From Bacteroidaceae bacterium (GTDB lineage Bacteria > Bacteroidota > Bacteroidia > Bacteroidales > Bacteroidaceae), in NCBI GenBank assembly GCA_017961965.1, contig JAGCWG010000002.1, forward strand, positions 1-8,148: a stretch of DNA of 8,148 bases, written 5' to 3'. The notes under the pieces were generated by a model, which saw only the letters and a program-made list of their open reading frames with translations, did not search any database and was not told where the DNA came from. How positions within the stretch are numbered: position 1 is the first letter of the stretch; every line of letters starts with the position of its first letter. Position numbers and translations under genes: made by a program. This document shows, in pieces, positions 1 to 6,206 of this stretch.

Positions 1-142
1 CCTTGTGCTCCACATCGCCACATGGTTCAAGATGTGTCTTCTTGAGGGTAAGGCCCTCAATGGAATACTTGGTAAGACAGCACGCAACATATTCCTGTAC
101 GGCCTGCTATTGGCTGGCGCAATGGTTGTTGTGGCCTTCTAA
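1..142 (+). CDS. C-terminal end of a membrane protein, possibly 1,4-dihydroxy-2-naphthoate polyprenyltransferase (MenA), partial
   Basis: An open frame enters from the left edge (first full codon at 2) and stops with TAA at 140-142, giving 46 visible residues. They consist of an amphipathic stretch with a basic loop (LEGKALNGILGKTARN) followed by one hydrophobic segment (IFLYGLLLAGAMVVVAF) that ends the protein, so it is probably an integral inner-membrane protein. The loop-plus-terminal-helix pattern resembles, from memory, the C-terminus of Bacteroidota MenA, a UbiA-superfamily enzyme that prenylates 1,4-dihydroxy-2-naphthoate in menaquinone synthesis. The catalytic aspartate-rich motifs of that family would lie upstream, outside the window, so the name is tentative and no symbol is given. 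The gene converges on ispF, and a stem-loop terminator begins 45 bases after its stop. That it is a real membrane-protein 3' end is much surer than the name. Confidence 0.55.
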   Translation, partial: LVLHIATWFKMCLLEGKALNGILGKTARNIFLYGLLLAGAMVVVAF

Positions 143-186
143 CCCACGTGGGCAGCCTTTCGTAGAATAATATAGATGCAATAAGA

Positions 187-235
187 ATGCTCAATGACTT
201 TGCAATGTGTAAAATCATTGAGCATACTTTTTATT
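187..235 (+). terminator. Rho-independent-type terminator between convergent genes
   Basis: A perfect 11-base-pair inverted repeat (187-197 with 215-225, arm ATGCTCAATGA) encloses a 17-base loop, and three further T-A pairs (199-201 with 211-213) can shorten the loop. On the plus strand the stem is followed by ACTTTTTATT (226-235), a usable U-tract, so it fits as the terminator of the left-edge gene. It lies between two convergent genes. On the minus strand, just past the ispF stop, the same stem is followed by TTCTTATTG, a weaker T-rich run, so it may act in both directions. The T-tract overlaps the last codons of ispF. Confidence 0.75.
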
Positions 236-713
236 CCTTCTCCAATAGAGCGACGGCATAAGCCGATATTCCTTCCTCGCGACCCGTGAAGCCAAGCTTC
301 TCGGTTGTGGTAGCCTTGATGCTGATATCATCTTCGTCTATTCCCATGCATTGGGCAAGGACAGTCTTCATCTCAGGTATTCGTGGGTTCATCTTAGGAC
401 GCTCTGCACAGATAGTACTATCCACGTTGCCGATGGTATATCCTTTTTCCTTGACAATCTCTACTGTACGACGAAGGAGAATCTTTGAGTCGATATTCTC
501 GAACTCATTTCCCTTTTTAGGAGGAAAATGATAACCTATGTCACGCATATTGGCAGCACCAAGTATAGCATCGCATATTGCGTGAATAAGCACGTCAGCA
601 TCACTATGGCCAAGCAATCCCATAGTGTGTTCCAGTTTAATACCGCCAATCCAGAGGTCACGTTCCTCTACAAGTTTATGGACATCATAGCCCATTCCTA
701 CTCGAATCTTCAT
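231..713 (-). CDS. ispF: 2-C-methyl-D-erythritol 2,4-cyclodiphosphate synthase
   Basis: IspF converts CDP-methylerythritol 2-phosphate to the cyclic 2,4-diphosphate and CMP in the cytosolic MEP pathway of isoprenoid synthesis; the family is a metal-dependent homotrimer. The 160-residue product has the usual family length and starts with the typical MKIRVGMGYDVH. Visible motifs are the metal ligands D10, H12 and H44, the GHSDADV segment (35-41), DIG at 58-60, and the K-A-T-T-T-E-K-L-G-F nucleotide-binding signature near 133-142. One oddity is that the FPDTD segment usually following DIG is replaced by F-P-P-K-K-G-N-E (63-70), with one extra residue before D75-S76 compared with E. coli. It is the last gene of the minus-strand run, 160 bases after porV, and the gap carries a GC-rich inverted-repeat pair. 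No Shine-Dalgarno is seen; the leader is TTTATTT. The identification is secure. Confidence 0.96.
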   Translation of the reverse strand: MKIRVGMGYDVHKLVEERDLWIGGIKLEHTMGLLGHSDADVLIHAICDAILGAANMRDIGYHFPPKKGNEFENIDSKILLRRTVEIVKEKGYTIGNVDSTICAERPKMNPRIPEMKTVLAQCMGIDEDDISIKATTTEKLGFTGREEGISAYAVALLEKE

Positions 714-728
714 AAATAAACCAAGCCA

Positions 729-759
729 GGCCCCACTCTAACTTCCCCGAGGGGGAGGA
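729..759. repeat. GC-rich REP-like element, copy A
   Basis: This 31-base GC-rich unit lies 15 bases upstream of the ispF start. It is an imperfect inverted copy of the unit at 837-868: 27 of 31 positions match after reverse-complementing, plus a one-base gap. It contains its own small palindrome (742-748 with 752-758, a C-run facing a G-run). Similarity continues weakly beyond the core, through the CATGGGGG at 772-779. It is very different in composition from the surrounding AT-rich spacer, which suggests a dispersed intergenic repeat. I infer this from the local pair only; copy number in the genome cannot be seen here. Confidence 0.65.
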
Positions 760-836
760 CGCCATCCGGGGCATGGGGGATGTGTATTTTTGTTATTGAA
801 TATTTGCTTAAAACAACGCCCTCATGGAAACTCCTT

Positions 837-868
837 TCCTCCCCCCACGGGGGAGATAGAGGGGGGCC
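837..868. repeat. GC-rich REP-like element, copy B (inverted relative to copy A)
   Basis: This 32-base unit starts five bases past the porV stop and is the inverted partner of 729-759. Its core can fold into a seven-pair hairpin (839-845 with 849-855, three-base loop). In the porV-ispF transcript, copies A and B could pair with each other over about 30 bases, looping out the 77 bases between them, or each could fold alone. Neither is followed by a U-tract in the minus-strand RNA, so this does not look like a classical intrinsic terminator. It could instead stabilise the porV 3' end or reduce read-through to ispF, which is inference. Confidence 0.65.
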
Positions 869-873
869 GTCTT

Positions 874-2094
874 TTATCTCCTTCTCTTTCCGAGTATATC
901 CTGTATTCCATCCATATCGAAGGCAAGTGAGAAGCGTACAGTCTGATCAAGTGGGTTGGACTGTGCTGTTGAAATCACATAACCTGCATCAATAGAAAAT
1001 ACGTTCATCTTGAAACCAGCACCAACGGTAAAGTACTTACGGTTACCCTTGTTAGGGTGCTCATAGTGATAACCTGCACGAACGAAGAACTGATTGTTGT
1101 ATGAGTATTCTGCACCTAAACTCCACTGTACTTCCTCCAACTCCTCCTTGAAACCTCTTGGTGCATCGTTGAAAGATTTGAAGATACCAGAGATAGGAGA
1201 AACGTTGTTGTAACCCTCAGAGTCAAGCCATGTTCTATAGTCTGGTTGATATTCACCAGAGGACACGTCACCGTTTAACTCTGGATGCTCCTGCTCGATG
1301 TACTGTTTGTATGTCGGCATTGTAGGAATAAGGAGCTTGTTTGCATCCGCTGCAATGGTGAAAGAGTTGTAATCATCCACGGGAACGAGAAGTGCCATAC
1401 CGAAACGCATGTTGGTTGGGATAAATTCACTTGAGTTGCCTTCGTTGAACGAAATCTTACTACCGATGTTGCTAATGTTGAGACCCCAACTTAATTGGCA
1501 TTCTCTCTGTCCCATGTTGATGTAACCATTGTGGTAGAGAGCAATGTCCGCTGCAAAAGCAGAACCTGGCTGATACTCGTCATCGTGAAGTCCGAGGTCA
1601 GAGTGAATGAAACGGAGACCTACGGCAGCTGAGAATGTCTCGCTCAACATACGTGAGTAGGCAAAATCTACAGCCATCTCGTATGGACGAATTGTCTCTC
1701 CAGAGTTTATGTCATTTACCATCACATCACCGAGAGAGAAGTAACGGAGCGAAGCTGAGATTGCATCATAGTCACCGAGACGAGTGTATCCTGTGATATT
1801 TGCAAGGTCGATACCATCTACGAGTGAGCGAAGCCAGGGTGTGTAGTTGAGTGACACACCTGCACGGCTGATGCAGAATGGATATTTCGCTGGATTCCAG
1901 TATTGGGAGTTAACATCTGGGTCAGTAGCGGCACCGACATCACCAAGACCAGCCGCACGTGCATCAGGTGCGATGGCAAGTGATGTTACGGCATAATTGA
2001 CAGGGTTCAATTGGTTCCACTTATCCTGTGCGTTGGCTGTCAGGACCATGGCTGAGCATCCAAATGCTAATGTTATTATTCTTGTTTTATTCAT
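874..2094 (-). CDS. porV: Type IX secretion outer-membrane protein PorV (LptO)
   Basis: PorV is an outer-membrane beta-barrel of the FadL-like class. It collects cargo proteins from the T9SS translocon by their C-terminal domains and delivers them to the PorU sortase in the attachment complex. The 406-residue product has a signal peptide (positively charged NKTR, hydrophobic core 6-20, likely cleavage ANA|QD after residue 22). The PorV-like opening N-P-V-N-Y-A-V-T-S-L-A-I-A-P-D-A-R-A-A-G-L-G-D-V-G-A-A-T-D-P-D is followed by N-S-Q-Y-W-N-P-A-K. The rest is made of alternating barrel strands, with a long polar loop around 260-320. A final strand near 385-394 (TVRFSLAFDM) is followed by a short tail ending in GKRRR. 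It follows porU by 131 bases, the same pairing seen in Porphyromonas gingivalis, which supports the name. Length is close to the approximately 390 residues of the P. gingivalis protein. Confidence 0.93.
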   Translation of the reverse strand: MNKTRIITLAFGCSAMVLTANAQDKWNQLNPVNYAVTSLAIAPDARAAGLGDVGAATDPDVNSQYWNPAKYPFCISRAGVSLNYTPWLRSLVDGIDLANITGYTRLGDYDAISASLRYFSLGDVMVNDINSGETIRPYEMAVDFAYSRMLSETFSAAVGLRFIHSDLGLHDDEYQPGSAFAADIALYHNGYINMGQRECQLSWGLNISNIGSKISFNEGNSSEFIPTNMRFGMALLVPVDDYNSFTIAADANKLLIPTMPTYKQYIEQEHPELNGDVSSGEYQPDYRTWLDSEGYNNVSPISGIFKSFNDAPRGFKEELEEVQWSLGAEYSYNNQFFVRAGYHYEHPNKGNRKYFTVGAGFKMNVFSIDAGYVISTAQSNPLDQTVRFSLAFDMDGIQDILGKRRR

Positions 2095-2153
2095 CGTTAC
2101 TATTTATTTTGTTTCCTATAAAAACGAATGCAAATGGAATTTATTGTGAGAAG

Positions 2154-2171
2154 TCGGATTTTACTATCCGA
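2154..2171. other. Small stem-loop in the porU-porV spacer
   Basis: A six-pair inverted repeat, TCGGAT (2154-2159) with ATCCGA (2166-2171), encloses a six-base loop in the middle of the 131-base spacer between porU and porV. No T-tract follows on the minus strand, so it is not a convincing terminator. The rest of the spacer holds no ORF. A near match to the Bacteroidota -7 promoter element (TCCATTTG on the minus strand, 2131-2138) lies between this stem and the porV start, but without a clear -33 element. Function is unknown. Confidence 0.3.
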
Positions 2172-2225
2172 AGTGGTGTCCGTTCCTTTCCTACGGTCGG
2201 TAAGACTGCTTCAGGAAGTTGTGTG

Positions 2226-5200
2226 TTATGGGGCTAACACCTTTTTTGTCTCATGTTGTATCTCTTCGCCATTAGACATATACTTAATCTTACGTATGTA
2301 TGCGCCCTTTGGAATGGTCGCGTTCTCTGAACTGCTGAGTAATCTGCCCGCAAAGTCGTAGTATTCCACCACCTTGGTGAGACCCTCAAACACTTCAAAT
2401 GAATAATGCTTCTCACTCATGTTGTTGAATGTGTCGAATGCCCTCACGGTAAGAGTATGTGAACCTGCTTCAAGTTCAGGGAAAGTGAATTCAATCTTGC
2501 CTGAGGTATAATCACCTGTAGTCTGGCGATAGTAACTGTTGAGATTGTAGGTTGAAGATTCCTTACCATCAATCACAGCCACAATATCGTGTCCGAGTCC
2601 ATTACCAGATGCATTGATACCGCTACTATCACTCAAGTGTATGTAGATGGTAGGAGTCTCGTTTACCCTCTGTCCATCTATAGTATGCTCTGAGTTGATG
2701 TATGTAGCAATAGCTGGACCAACTGTATCAATCGCAAGCTCCACATCTGTACCTCCGATGATGAAGTCACGGAACGATCCGAACGCCTCTATCGTGTGGC
2801 TCTTATTTAGAGCATAGAGATTGATGAGTCCGCTGGCATTACTATAGTTATTGTCAAGCGGTACTGGGAACGTGAATGTAAACACACCATTCTTCACGCT
2901 GTCGGCTGCGCTGTAGAGTCTGCGCTTGTAGTCGCTATACGTAAACTCGTAATCCTCAGACCCGTTGTTATTGCGTGTGGTAATCGTCTCACGGTTGTCG
3001 AACACAGAAGACTCCACAATACCTTCAAAGTCATCAAGTCCATTTCCATTACCGTCCACTATATGACCACGTATCGTAACTTTCTCACCTGCGCTAATCT
3101 GACAAGTCTCGTCCTTTACACTCTTGCCATTGATAGAGTCGATTACTATACTGTAGTCTGGATTAGGGAGCACAATGGCTGGGTCGCCAAGAAGTACGAA
3201 CTGACTCTTGTTAAGTGTAACATTATCTGACTTACTTTCGTTTATTATGTCACACTTAGCCTGAGACAAAGCCTCGCCAAGAGAATAACGCTTGCCACCC
3301 TCCTTGCTGAGCATATACTTCATCAGCAGTTTGTTAATCTTATCATTCTGATCACCATAGACAGCTCTTGTAGTACCGAAGAAAGCAATAGCACCACCAT
3401 CCTTGTTAAGTACAGCAGTCTCGCCAAGGGTCTCAGTATTCGTGTCGAAAGGTGCCGTCTCACATGCCGCAGTAATCCATACTGGCAGACGAGTGGTCTT
3501 CCACTTCTTGAAGTCGTCAACATTCACAGCCATCTCGTGTGAAAGCGTATGTGGTGCACCGTGACCCGTATAGTTCATGATGAGAGCTCCTTCCATAATG
3601 GTCTTGTTTATATCACTCTCCACACTTGGGTATCTTGTTCCCGTTGCCGTCTGTTCCCAAGGATAGGCATCCCAATAGATACGACTGAAACGGAAGTCCG
3701 GATTAGCAGTCTCAAGCTGCTTTGTCATCTCTTCTGCGTGATTCATGTGTGTGTATGCTCGTTCATTAACAGTACCATCATCTGCAAGGATGCAGATGGA
3801 GTTTCGCCAATTGCCAGCATCTATATTATTGATATAAGCGATAGTCTTATCAACAACACCCTTAGCCTCATCTGCCGTAGTAACAGGAATACGTCCAAGA
3901 CCAACTTTTGGCATATTACAGAGTATTCCATATTTTGAGTCGTCAGGACATGACACATATTCCTCAAGGACATAAGACTTAGCGGTACTCTCAGAGTCAT
4001 CTGACTCATAGCAGAGCAGATAGTCGTCAGCAGAATATTTCTTTGTGCCAAGTACCATGAGTCTGTTGTCCCATACGGATGCTCCGAAGAGAAGGACATT
4101 ACGAAGTTTGCGTCCTTTGCCCTCGTTACCCTTTTCGTAAAGCATCTTGATGAATCGTCGGTATGCAGTCACATCAGGAGTACCTGCCGAGAACTCATTG
4201 AATATCTTGTCTGCAGAAACGACAGCACACGTCATGCTGTCATGCTGAGTATGATAAGCCGCAAGTCTCTCTGCCTGTGCCGTAAGTTTACCGCTTGCAG
4301 GTACAATGATGAGATAATCCACGCTTGTCATGCTATGAAGGTCCTGATTGGCTACCGTACCCACCTTGACAGGTACTGGATATGTTGCATTACGGTCGAA
4401 AGCAATATAAGAGTCTTCAACCTGCATGTCTTCAGAAAGAACCTTAAGTATTCCGCTGCTATATGACCCCGTCAACTCGTAGAAGGAATCTGGATAAGTA
4501 ACGTTCCATACGGTTGTACTCTCATTTGTTCCGCTAATCTCGAAGACGGCTGTACCATCCTCTGCAGGACTGAACTCAATAAAATTCTCTCCCGTCATAT
4601 CAAGAGAACGCTCATAACTTGCACGTATATAGTCAAGGTGTCCCTTATCTCCGCTTATCATACTAAGTCTAAATGGAAGATTGTCCGAAGTAAGTCCAGA
4701 CACGTTGAATGATGTGGCTGTCTGTTGTGCTACGGCATTATCGCCAAGCTTGGCAACGGAAAGATTCTTCACACTCTTATTATTGGCATAGATGCCAATG
4801 GTAGAGGCGCTGGTAAACTTGGCTCCAAACCGGAGTTCGACCTTGATATCCTTAGTAGTATGCTTATTGACTGCAAGGTTGTAAGACTTGACAGTACCTG
4901 CGGAATACTCCGTTGCTTCATAGAATCTGCGGCCGAAGTTGCCAAACGAGTATTCGTCCTTCTCATATACGCTATGAGCAAGAGTATTCTTCTGAGTAAT
5001 CGTTGCCGTTGATGCAGCATCCTTTGTCGTGAAGGTAGCAGGTGCTCCTTCCGTATCTTCAGTAAGGAAATAATAAATATATGAGCTGTAGGGATTGTTG
5101 AAATGCGTAAACGCCCCATTTTTCTTTGTCCATTGGGTTGTTCCACATGAATAGAAAAGAAGATTGCCAGACGACGTGTTCCTGTAAAGCGGAATTTCCA

Positions 5201-5456
5201 TGAGGTCATCCCACAAGCCATCAATATCATTATCTGGCAATACCGGAAGATTATAGCCGTAAAGCTTGACCTTTGCAGGGTCTGTGAATCCCATCTTCTT
5301 CAGGTCGTTCTTCGACAACTGGTATATTCCGTTGTTGTCCACACGTATCTTCACCCACTTGCCTTTTGACAATAGTGAGTGTTCGGCATAACGTGTCTGC
5401 GCATCTATAGCTATTGATGCGAATATGGACAACAAGAGGAATATTGCTTTTCTCAT
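2226..5456 (-). CDS. porU: Type IX secretion system sortase PorU (gingipain-like C25 peptidase)
   Basis: PorU is the cell-surface sortase of the T9SS: it removes the C-terminal sorting domain of secreted cargo and attaches the cargo to anionic lipopolysaccharide, working with PorV. The 1076-residue product begins with a signal peptide (MRKA, hydrophobic 4-17, likely cleavage after A19). Residues 20-370 are beta-rich N-terminal domains. The gingipain-type peptidase domain runs from about 378 (VDYLIIVP) to 765. Its catalytic pair appears as H632 in N-Y-T-G-H-G-A-P and C665 in W-I-T-A-A-C-E-T-A-P-F-D, and the domain closes with F-V-L-L-G-D-P-A (753-760). Ig-like beta domains follow (770-1020). 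The last 50 residues (Y-Y-D-F-A-G-R-L-L ... P-K-G-A-Y-I-R-K-I) resemble a T9SS C-terminal domain. The start at 5456 gives a good signal peptide. The gene lies 43 bases after the FAH-like gene and is followed by porV. Identification is secure; the exact domain limits are estimates. Confidence 0.95.
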   Translation of the reverse strand: MRKAIFLLLSIFASIAIDAQTRYAEHSLLSKGKWVKIRVDNNGIYQLSKNDLKKMGFTDPAKVKLYGYNLPVLPDNDIDGLWDDLMEIPLYRNTSSGNLLFYSCGTTQWTKKNGAFTHFNNPYSSYIYYFLTEDTEGAPATFTTKDAASTATITQKNTLAHSVYEKDEYSFGNFGRRFYEATEYSAGTVKSYNLAVNKHTTKDIKVELRFGAKFTSASTIGIYANNKSVKNLSVAKLGDNAVAQQTATSFNVSGLTSDNLPFRLSMISGDKGHLDYIRASYERSLDMTGENFIEFSPAEDGTAVFEISGTNESTTVWNVTYPDSFYELTGSYSSGILKVLSEDMQVEDSYIAFDRNATYPVPVKVGTVANQDLHSMTSVDYLIIVPASGKLTAQAERLAAYHTQHDSMTCAVVSADKIFNEFSAGTPDVTAYRRFIKMLYEKGNEGKGRKLRNVLLFGASVWDNRLMVLGTKKYSADDYLLCYESDDSESTAKSYVLEEYVSCPDDSKYGILCNMPKVGLGRIPVTTADEAKGVVDKTIAYINNIDAGNWRNSICILADDGTVNERAYTHMNHAEEMTKQLETANPDFRFSRIYWDAYPWEQTATGTRYPSVESDINKTIMEGALIMNYTGHGAPHTLSHEMAVNVDDFKKWKTTRLPVWITAACETAPFDTNTETLGETAVLNKDGGAIAFFGTTRAVYGDQNDKINKLLMKYMLSKEGGKRYSLGEALSQAKCDIINESKSDNVTLNKSQFVLLGDPAIVLPNPDYSIVIDSINGKSVKDETCQISAGEKVTIRGHIVDGNGNGLDDFEGIVESSVFDNRETITTRNNNGSEDYEFTYSDYKRRLYSAADSVKNGVFTFTFPVPLDNNYSNASGLINLYALNKSHTIEAFGSFRDFIIGGTDVELAIDTVGPAIATYINSEHTIDGQRVNETPTIYIHLSDSSGINASGNGLGHDIVAVIDGKESSTYNLNSYYRQTTGDYTSGKIEFTFPELEAGSHTLTVRAFDTFNNMSEKHYSFEVFEGLTKVVEYYDFAGRLLSSSENATIPKGAYIRKIKYMSNGEEIQHETKKVLAP

Positions 5457-5499
5457 ATGTTTCTTTATTATTTATGCGCTTGCCAAGTATGGCAGACAC

Positions 5500-6120
5500 T
5501 TACTTAATCTTCTGGCGGAGCACTTTCTTGTCTCCCAAGAATCCCTCAAGGATATCGTTCTCCTTAACAGGACCTACGCCTACTGGTGTACCCGTGAAGA
5601 TTAGGTCACCAGTCTTGAGAGTGAAGAACTTGCTACAATAGGCGATAATCTTGTCAACAGAGAACACCATGTCCTTTGTGAATCCTGTCTGAATAGTCTC
5701 ACCGTTCTTCTCAAGATGGAACTCAAGGTTCTGTACATCGCCACCAAGTTCATCCAATTTAATGAACTCGCCCACGGCTGCGCTTCCGTCAAAGCCCTTG
5801 CAGATGTCCCAAGGATGACCTGCCTTGCGAAGCTTCTCCTGAAGGTCACGTGCCGTAAAGTCGATGCCAACGGTCACCTCGTTGTAATAACGATGGGCAA
5901 AGCGTTCGCTTATGTCCTTACCCACATGAGCAATCTTGACGACAATCTCTGTCTCGTAATCAAATCGCTCTGCAAAGTCAGGCACGAAGAATGGCTTATG
6001 GTCACGTAGCAAGGAACTCTCCTGCTTGGAGAATATCACAGGCTCTGTTGGCAGAGGAGTGCTACCGTTAAGTTCTGTATTATGTAAGGCATAATTCATG
6101 CCAACGGCTAAAATCTTCAT
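5500..6120 (-). CDS. Fumarylacetoacetate hydrolase (FAH) family protein
   Basis: FAH-family enzymes are cytosolic metal-dependent hydrolases or decarboxylases acting on 2-oxo acid compounds such as acylpyruvates. The 206-residue product is the short, single-domain form. Visible features are the MKILAVGMNY start, the metal-ligand region F-D-Y-E-T-E-I (E56 and E58), D87 in G-I-D-F-T-A-R-D-L-Q, K108 in the I-C-K-G-F-D segment, and the conserved G-T-P-V-G-V-G loop (177-183) near the C-terminus. A small difference is F-S-K-Q-E-S-S where many relatives have F-K-P. The true substrate cannot be read from the sequence, so no symbol is given. The gene lies 86 bases after rseP and 43 before porU on the same strand, yet has no evident role in secretion. 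A short stem (5481-5485 with 5490-5494) lies in the gap before porU. Confidence 0.9.
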   Translation of the reverse strand: MKILAVGMNYALHNTELNGSTPLPTEPVIFSKQESSLLRDHKPFFVPDFAERFDYETEIVVKIAHVGKDISERFAHRYYNEVTVGIDFTARDLQEKLRKAGHPWDICKGFDGSAAVGEFIKLDELGGDVQNLEFHLEKNGETIQTGFTKDMVFSVDKIIAYCSKFFTLKTGDLIFTGTPVGVGPVKENDILEGFLGDKKVLRQKIK

Positions 6121-6123
6121 TTC

Positions 6124-6203
6124 TTTTGAATTTTGAGTTATGAATTATGAATTTTGAGTTATGAGTCAGATTGGACTCATAACCCATAACTCACAGTTCA
6201 AGA
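6124..6203. repeat. AT-rich imperfect palindrome with nested direct repeats
   Basis: Almost the whole rseP-FAH spacer is one repeat structure. An inner perfect inverted repeat pairs 6158-6167 (GTTATGAGTC) with 6174-6183 across a six-base loop. An outer pair matches 6124-6142 with 6185-6203 at 16 of 19 positions. The left arm also contains a 16-base direct repeat (GAATTTTGAGTTATGA at 6128-6143 and 6149-6164, period 21), so it is longer than the right arm. The element sits between two same-strand genes, and the RNA could form a long hairpin just ahead of the FAH start. No U-tract follows on the minus strand. It resembles small AT-rich intergenic repeats found in Bacteroidota genomes, but that comparison is from general recollection. 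Confidence 0.65.
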
Positions 6204-6206
6204 CTC

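Noticed and set aside
785..792. TATTTTTG on the plus strand, a full match to the Bacteroidota -7 promoter consensus
   Set aside because: There is no plus-strand gene downstream and no -33 element was identified; such a short AT-rich match is expected by chance.
2131..2138. Possible porV promoter -7 element (TCCATTTG on the minus strand)
   Set aside because: It differs from TAnnTTTG at the conserved A and has no TTTG-like -33 box at the right distance, so an internal promoter is not supported, though not excluded.
3549..3938. Plus-strand open frame of 129 codons opposite porU
   Set aside because: It lies wholly antisense inside the well-supported porU gene, its translation has no recognisable domain and is rich in Cys, Ser and Ile as in frame shadows, and no promoter or leader was evident.
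4769..5230. Minus-strand open frame of 153 codons overlapping porU in another frame
   Set aside because: It is an out-of-frame reading of porU; its low-complexity Arg/Leu/Ser-rich product looks like a shadow, and porU itself is intact across the region.
5481..5494. Five-pair stem with a four-base loop between the FAH gene and porU
   Set aside because: It is too short and lacks a following T-tract; five-pair stems arise often by chance, so it was not listed as a terminator.
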